Part shown: positions 60,568-64,000 of the stretch, one piece after another
Numbering within the stretch: position 1 is the first letter of the stretch
Layout: each line of letters opens with the position of its first letter
DNA from: Bacillus sp. Marseille-Q1617
GTDB taxonomy: Bacteria > Bacillota > Bacilli > Bacillales > Bacillaceae_B
NCBI RefSeq assembly: GCF_903645295.1
Contig: NZ_CAHJXM010000003.1
Coordinates: 806,001 to 870,000 of the forward strand
Reading direction: 5' to 3'
Length of the DNA stretch: 64,000 bases
The notes under the pieces: generated by a model
What the model saw: the letters and a program-made list of their open reading frames with translations, nothing else
What the model was told of the DNA's origin: nothing
Databases searched by the model: none
Program-made: the position numbers and the translations under genes

Positions 60568-60990
60568 TTATTTTAAATTATTCTTTGCATCTTCAATAAA
60601 TTTAATTATCTTGTTTATTACCATATCAAAGTCTTCTTTAACTTCGTGTTCCCAAATCCTTAATATATTCCATCCTGCATTGATGTAATAAGTAGAGACT
60701 TCTTCATCCCTCATTCTGTTTCTTAGTAATTTTTCTTCCCAAAATTTATGATTTGTTTTAGGCATATTACCATGGAGAGGACAAGAATGCCAAAAGCAAG
60801 AGTCAATAAATATTACGACCTGATATTTCTTTATTGAAATATCAGGTTTTCCAAAAAGATTTGGTGTGTTTCTCCGGAATCGATATCCTTTATTCCAAAG
60901 TGCTGATGAAACTACTTGTTCTAATTTCGATACTGATCTAATCGCTTTCATATTCTTTCTTCTTTGTGCGGGAGTCATATTATCAACCAT
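60568..60990 (-). CDS. vsr: Very short patch repair (Vsr) endonuclease
   Basis: 140 residues: MTPAQRRKNMKAIRSVSKLEQVVSSALW (SVS-x-LE motif), GYRFRRNTPNLFGKPDI (Asp50), VVIFIDSCFWHSCPLHG (Asp63, zinc ligands Cys65, His68, Cys70, His73), and NAGWNILRIWEHEV. This is the Vsr family, which nicks DNA 5' to T:G mismatches left by deamination of 5-methylcytosine. Such genes usually accompany a 5-methylcytosine methylase; none is in the window, but one may lie downstream of the right edge. TATAGGAGTG precedes ATG 60990. Confidence 0.9.
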   Translation of the reverse strand: MVDNMTPAQRRKNMKAIRSVSKLEQVVSSALWNKGYRFRRNTPNLFGKPDISIKKYQVVIFIDSCFWHSCPLHGNMPKTNHKFWEEKLLRNRMRDEEVSTYYINAGWNILRIWEHEVKEDFDMVINKIIKFIEDAKNNLK

Positions 60991-61165
60991 AAGTCGTTCA
61001 CTCCTATATATTTATATTTTCTTTCAAGTATTCCTCTAAAAGTGTAAATACAAACATAGTACAAAAATAATAGAAGAATAAAATACCTTTGGTATTCGTC
61101 TGGTTTTGCAATGTAGTAGATTGAATTAAATTTAGATATACATTAAAGTATTTTTATAAACAATC

Positions 61166-61214
61166 ATGATTAAAAAAGCTGCGTTTACGTATCCCGTAAC
61201 CTGCAGCTTTCTTT
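61166..61214 (-). terminator. Terminator overlapping the small paralogue gene end
   Basis: On the minus strand AAAGCTGC...GCAGCTTTTTT forms a stem with an internal GTTACGGGATACGTAAAC part; the stop codon of the 61185 gene lies inside it, as at 54606-54643. Confidence 0.75.
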
Positions 61215-61391
61215 CTTTGCCAATTTAATTACTTGCTTTATATCAGATCCCCTAAAAACATAAGTCTTTTTATCATTCTCTGTTACATAGATTTCCCCAT
61301 ATGCCTTTTTATCATTGAAACCCACAATCATAAAATTAAATTCTTTCTTATTATGAAATAAAATTAAGTTCAGCTCTTTAATTTCATTCAC
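61185..61391 (-). CDS. 68-residue protein, paralogue of 54618-54818
   Basis: 68 residues (MNEIKELNLILFHNKKEFNF...YVFRGSDIKQVIKLAKKESC) with AAAAGAGGTG before ATG 61391. About 55% identical by eye to the small protein at 54618. No domain recognised. No regulator gene accompanies this copy. The pair brackets the 54.6-61.4 kb region. Confidence 0.75.
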   Translation of the reverse strand: MNEIKELNLILFHNKKEFNFMIVGFNDKKAYGEIYVTENDKKTYVFRGSDIKQVIKLAKKESCRLRDT

Positions 61392-61693
61392 CTCTTTTCT
61401 GAGTATAAGAGAGGGGAAAATGACTAATAAAACTTTTTTAGAGATGAAGGTAAAAACTTTTTGCGTTCTTTCGGTACGAGTAGTTCTTTAAATGTAATTG
61501 TATCCAAGAAAAAGTCCACTTTGTTTAATTATTCCATTTATGTTAATTATACCTAAAAATAAAGTGCTTTACTATCTAATATTAATTCAGCTTACTATCA
61601 ATTAAAATCAATTGTTTCATATTAACTATAGTGTAAAATAAAAGTATATACCAATTTTAATCATATTTAGATTATTAAAGGACTGATGTTAAT
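61392..61693. other. AT-rich intergenic region
   Basis: Strongly AT-rich, without a gene or clear hairpin. It should hold divergent promoters for the 61185 gene and the 61694 operon. Confidence 0.5.
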
Positions 61694-62653
61694 ATGAGCA
61701 AAAATTTACCTGATTTTTTAAAAGTAATAAAAGAAGATTGGTTTCTCTTCTTTTGTGAACTGGGTTATCAATTTTATAAAGAAAATTTAAACGAGCAAGG
61801 AAGGCTAAACATTGCTTTAAATGTTCCCTTTAATAAAAATATTTCTCTAGGATTAGCAATCGGAACAGCACACGCAGTGTATACTTCCCAGCGTTTAGGA
61901 AATGAAAACTTATCTGAGTGGATAAGTAACATTAAACCGGGGACGCTAGTTTTCTACTCACCAAATACAAATTCAGAAGAAAAAAGTTATATTTATGAAG
62001 GTGTTTCTGACTTAGGACACCCAACTCTAAAAGGAATAGGTATTAATAAAGGCGTGAAGACTACATTGTCAAAAAAAGAGACATGGAAAAATATTCGAAT
62101 TGCCCCAGAACAAAATAAATATAAACGTCAAAGAACTCTTAGTACTGACAAGGGAATTGAAAAAATTTATGAAAAATATGCAGACGATTCGCTAAGGCAG
62201 TTATTTAATCCTGGGAGTCCTTACTTTTTATTAATTGGAAATGAAAATAGCATTCGAGAAGACACGATAATAGAAATAGACGATGGATTCACAGTACAAG
62301 ATTTTTTGAGGATAAAGAAATTTGGAGGAAGACAATATTCTTTTATTTCTGAATTATATTCGAGCAATGGAGATGAAGCGGATGTATACACATTAGAGGG
62401 AGGAATTCCAGTTGTTGTAGAGGGTGCTAATTCGTTTTTAAGGTATTACGAAGATATAAAGAATAACCCTAAAGTTGTTATTTTGACAAGAGATTCACCA
62501 TTAGATACATCTTTGGATGCGTTAGAAAAAATAGAAGATTCACTTTTAATAGGTGATATAAATGGCGATGAAAATTTTTTGCAAAAAGTGACTTCGATTA
62601 ATATGCCTTCAAATATAGAGATTCTGTGTTGGAGGGAAAAAGATGAGCAATGA
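61694..62653 (+). CDS. Unknown, candidate N-terminal half of a DrmE-like defence protein
   Basis: 319 residues, AT-rich gene. Visible: SLGLAIGTAHAVYTSQRLG near 50-70, KPGTLVFYSP, SPYFLLIGNENSIREDTIIE, GGIPVVVEGANSFLRYYEDI and KVVILTRDSPLDTSLDALEKIED. The mixed alpha/beta pattern with short hydrophobic strands followed by VVxxG-type turns suggests a P-loop-free helicase-like or Rossmann-like fold. I think it resembles the first part of DISARM DrmE, but I cannot verify this. It overlaps the next gene by 11 nt. No membrane helix. Confidence 0.4.
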   Translation: MSKNLPDFLKVIKEDWFLFFCELGYQFYKENLNEQGRLNIALNVPFNKNISLGLAIGTAHAVYTSQRLGNENLSEWISNIKPGTLVFYSPNTNSEEKSYIYEGVSDLGHPTLKGIGINKGVKTTLSKKETWKNIRIAPEQNKYKRQRTLSTDKGIEKIYEKYADDSLRQLFNPGSPYFLLIGNENSIREDTIIEIDDGFTVQDFLRIKKFGGRQYSFISELYSSNGDEADVYTLEGGIPVVVEGANSFLRYYEDIKNNPKVVILTRDSPLDTSLDALEKIEDSLLIGDINGDENFLQKVTSINMPSNIEILCWREKDEQ

Positions 62654-64000
62654 TAAAGGATTAAATAAAATTTATCAACTTTCAAGCTCCTATAAAATTA
62701 ACTACATAAAAGTTAACAACTCTCTTTTAAATAAAATTTATAAAATTTCTAGGGAAAAATTTTATAGTGAAGAATATAATGATGAGTTATTTGGTAGGTT
62801 TTTGATGCCACTACGATTTGCTTTATATGAGATATCCACATCCTTAAAACCTTACTGTGAAATAATAGATGAAGAAGAGTTAACGGAATTAAGGAATGTC
62901 TTATACACAATTAATTCAATTTATAATGATCAAGAAGAATATAATCAATTATTTGATTTACTTTTAAAGATTGTTTCTATTAAAAGCAATCCAATATTGG
63001 ATTATCTAAAAACAAATGTAATTAATCATAGTTCTCAAATACATGCAGTAGTAACTAAAAGAGAAATAGAAGAAAGCCAAAAAGAATTTGTAAAGAAACA
63101 AACTGGCGTACAAACTATTGAATTTTATTCAGAGAAAGCTTTTAAAAGAACAAACCTGTCCTTTGATTTTGTTATTTTTATTGGAAATGAAAAATATTTT
63201 GATTACTCATTTAACAGTGTTCCACGAGCTATGGTGAGTTACTATCTGTCATATAGTATTTACGATAATAAATTTGAAAATAATAATATGTTTTCACATC
63301 TAAATCAAGCAAGTTATTATTCTACCATGTATAAAGGGTTAACAATAGCAAGTAATGAAATAAAAAATACTGATGATGAAAATGACTTAGACTTAACGGG
63401 AAATTCCGAAGAACTAATTAACACAATTCCACCCGCTAATATAGAAGAACCAAAAGTAAGTTCATGGGTGTTTCAAGATATAATTTCGAAAATAGACAAG
63501 CATGAAAAAACAGAGCTTATTGAAATTGTACCAGTAGAATTAACACAGGGACGTATTATTCTCTTAGCAAAAAAAGAAAGAAAACATGAAATACTCACTA
63601 AAGGCCGAAGAATTGAGAAGAGAAAACTAGGCTCTATAACAACCGAGGATTACTTATTGATTCGAAATCAAAGTGAAAGCACTTTAATTAAAACAATGGC
63701 AGATGAACTTTTTGCTGATGAAAATATTTCTGAATACCGATACTTACAGAAAAAGTTGAAGAAGTATTTAAAAAAACTAGTTAAAAAGCACGGAACTGAA
63801 AAACTATGCCGTATACTAAAGAAAAAGGGATTAGAATCCATTAATGAATTGAAAATTAACCATTTATTAAAAGATGAGTCATTTAAACTAAAGAATAATA
63901 AAGAATATGCGAACTTTTTATTAATACTTACAAAGGGAAATGAAAAAACTGCCACTAAGTATTATGAGGCATCACGAAAGCTTGCAGCGTTCCATATTCA
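62643..64000 (+). CDS. Unknown, truncated by the window; candidate C-terminal half of a DrmE-like protein
   Basis: ATG 62643 with TTGGAGGG upstream; the frame is open to the window end (at least 452 codons). Visible: VIFIGNEKYFDYSFNSVPRA, MSYYLSYSIY, SSWVFQDIISKIDKHEKTELIEIVPVEL, RIILLAKKERKHEILTKGRRIEKRKLGSI, then a helical stretch LKKYLKKLVKKHGTEKLCRILKKKGLESINELKIN and KEYANFLLILTKGNEKTATKYYEASRKLAAFHI. The helical tail recalls the DrmE C-terminal region. Unconfirmed; the N-terminal gene overlaps by 11 nt, so they are translated together. Confidence 0.4.
   Translation, partial: MSNDKGLNKIYQLSSSYKINYIKVNNSLLNKIYKISREKFYSEEYNDELFGRFLMPLRFALYEISTSLKPYCEIIDEEELTELRNVLYTINSIYNDQEEYNQLFDLLLKIVSIKSNPILDYLKTNVINHSSQIHAVVTKREIEESQKEFVKKQTGVQTIEFYSEKAFKRTNLSFDFVIFIGNEKYFDYSFNSVPRAMVSYYLSYSIYDNKFENNNMFSHLNQASYYSTMYKGLTIASNEIKNTDDENDLDLTGNSEELINTIPPANIEEPKVSSWVFQDIISKIDKHEKTELIEIVPVELTQGRIILLAKKERKHEILTKGRRIEKRKLGSITTEDYLLIRNQSESTLIKTMADELFADENISEYRYLQKKLKKYLKKLVKKHGTEKLCRILKKKGLESINELKINHLLKDESFKLKNNKEYANFLLILTKGNEKTATKYYEASRKLAAFHI

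Noticed and set aside
1..64000. tRNA and rRNA genes
   Set aside because: No TpsiC-type GGTTCGAATCC stretch with a fitting cloverleaf and no rRNA segment was noticed; a covariance scan was not possible here.

Overview
The window looks like chromosomal DNA of an endospore-forming member of the Bacillaceae. The evidence is strong AGGAGG-type ribosome-binding sites with frequent TTG and GTG starts, a GerA-type germinant-receptor operon, B. subtilis-like Tat and Pho genes, a YesM/YesN-type two-component system and cre-like catabolite sites. I cannot name the species from sequence alone. Coding density is normal for most of the window. The last 3.5 kb is clearly more AT-rich and carries DNA-restriction and defence-like genes. 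I saw no rRNA, tRNA, CRISPR array, transposase or complete prophage.

Layout. 0-8 kb: the end of a MraY-family transferase, a nitronate monooxygenase, a rifamycin ADP-ribosyltransferase (arr), a double-GNAT acetyltransferase, then an operon of two small membrane proteins, a MacB/FtsX-type ABC exporter and a histidine kinase/response regulator pair. 8-14.5 kb: stand-alone genes (metallo-beta-lactamase fold, YitT, alpha/beta hydrolase, GNAT, DUF3243, VOC protein). 14.5-18.9 kb: a minus-strand operon phoD-tatC-phoX-tatA behind a PhoP-box promoter, so two Tat-exported phosphatases travel with their own translocon. 20-25.7 kb: pdxH, three small membrane genes and a gerA-type A-C-B germination operon. 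25.8-34.8 kb: a VOC protein, a LURP-one protein, a secreted nuclease, a lipoprotein form of MTA/SAH nucleosidase, unknown proteins, and an Mrr-type nuclease paired with a membrane protein.

35-54.6 kb is the centrepiece: a 13-gene locus for alpha-1,6-glucan (dextran, isomalto-oligosaccharide or cyclodextran) use. It holds two sugar-binding lipoproteins, two permeases without an ATPase, a YesMN-type sensor/regulator, a lipoprotein GH66 enzyme, an intracellular oligo-1,6-glucosidase, two Gfo/Idh/MocA dehydrogenases, a ThuA-like protein and a secreted 1433-residue GH66 enzyme whose catalytic barrel is interrupted by about 750 residues of repeated CBM35-like modules. The inferred route is: the large GH66 enzyme cuts or cyclises dextran outside; the binding proteins and permeases import products, probably with a shared MsmX-type ATPase; the GH66 lipoprotein trims at the cell surface; GH13 releases glucose inside. 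The dehydrogenases and ThuA-like protein suggest an additional oxidoreductive branch on the sugar.

54.6-64 kb is accessory: an XRE regulator with a small partner whose start codon is unusual, a MazG-like pyrophosphohydrolase and its decayed duplicate bracketing a three-gene block (EEP nuclease, TPR/winged-helix protein, M20-type metallopeptidase), an SBD-HNH nuclease of the phosphorothioate-DNA type, a Vsr endonuclease, and two overlapping genes running off the window that may be a split DrmE-like DISARM component (tentative). Non-coding features include a dispersed repeat with TCGATAAT motifs phased every 21 bp, a stem-loop shared by two acetyltransferase leaders, and REP-like palindromes.
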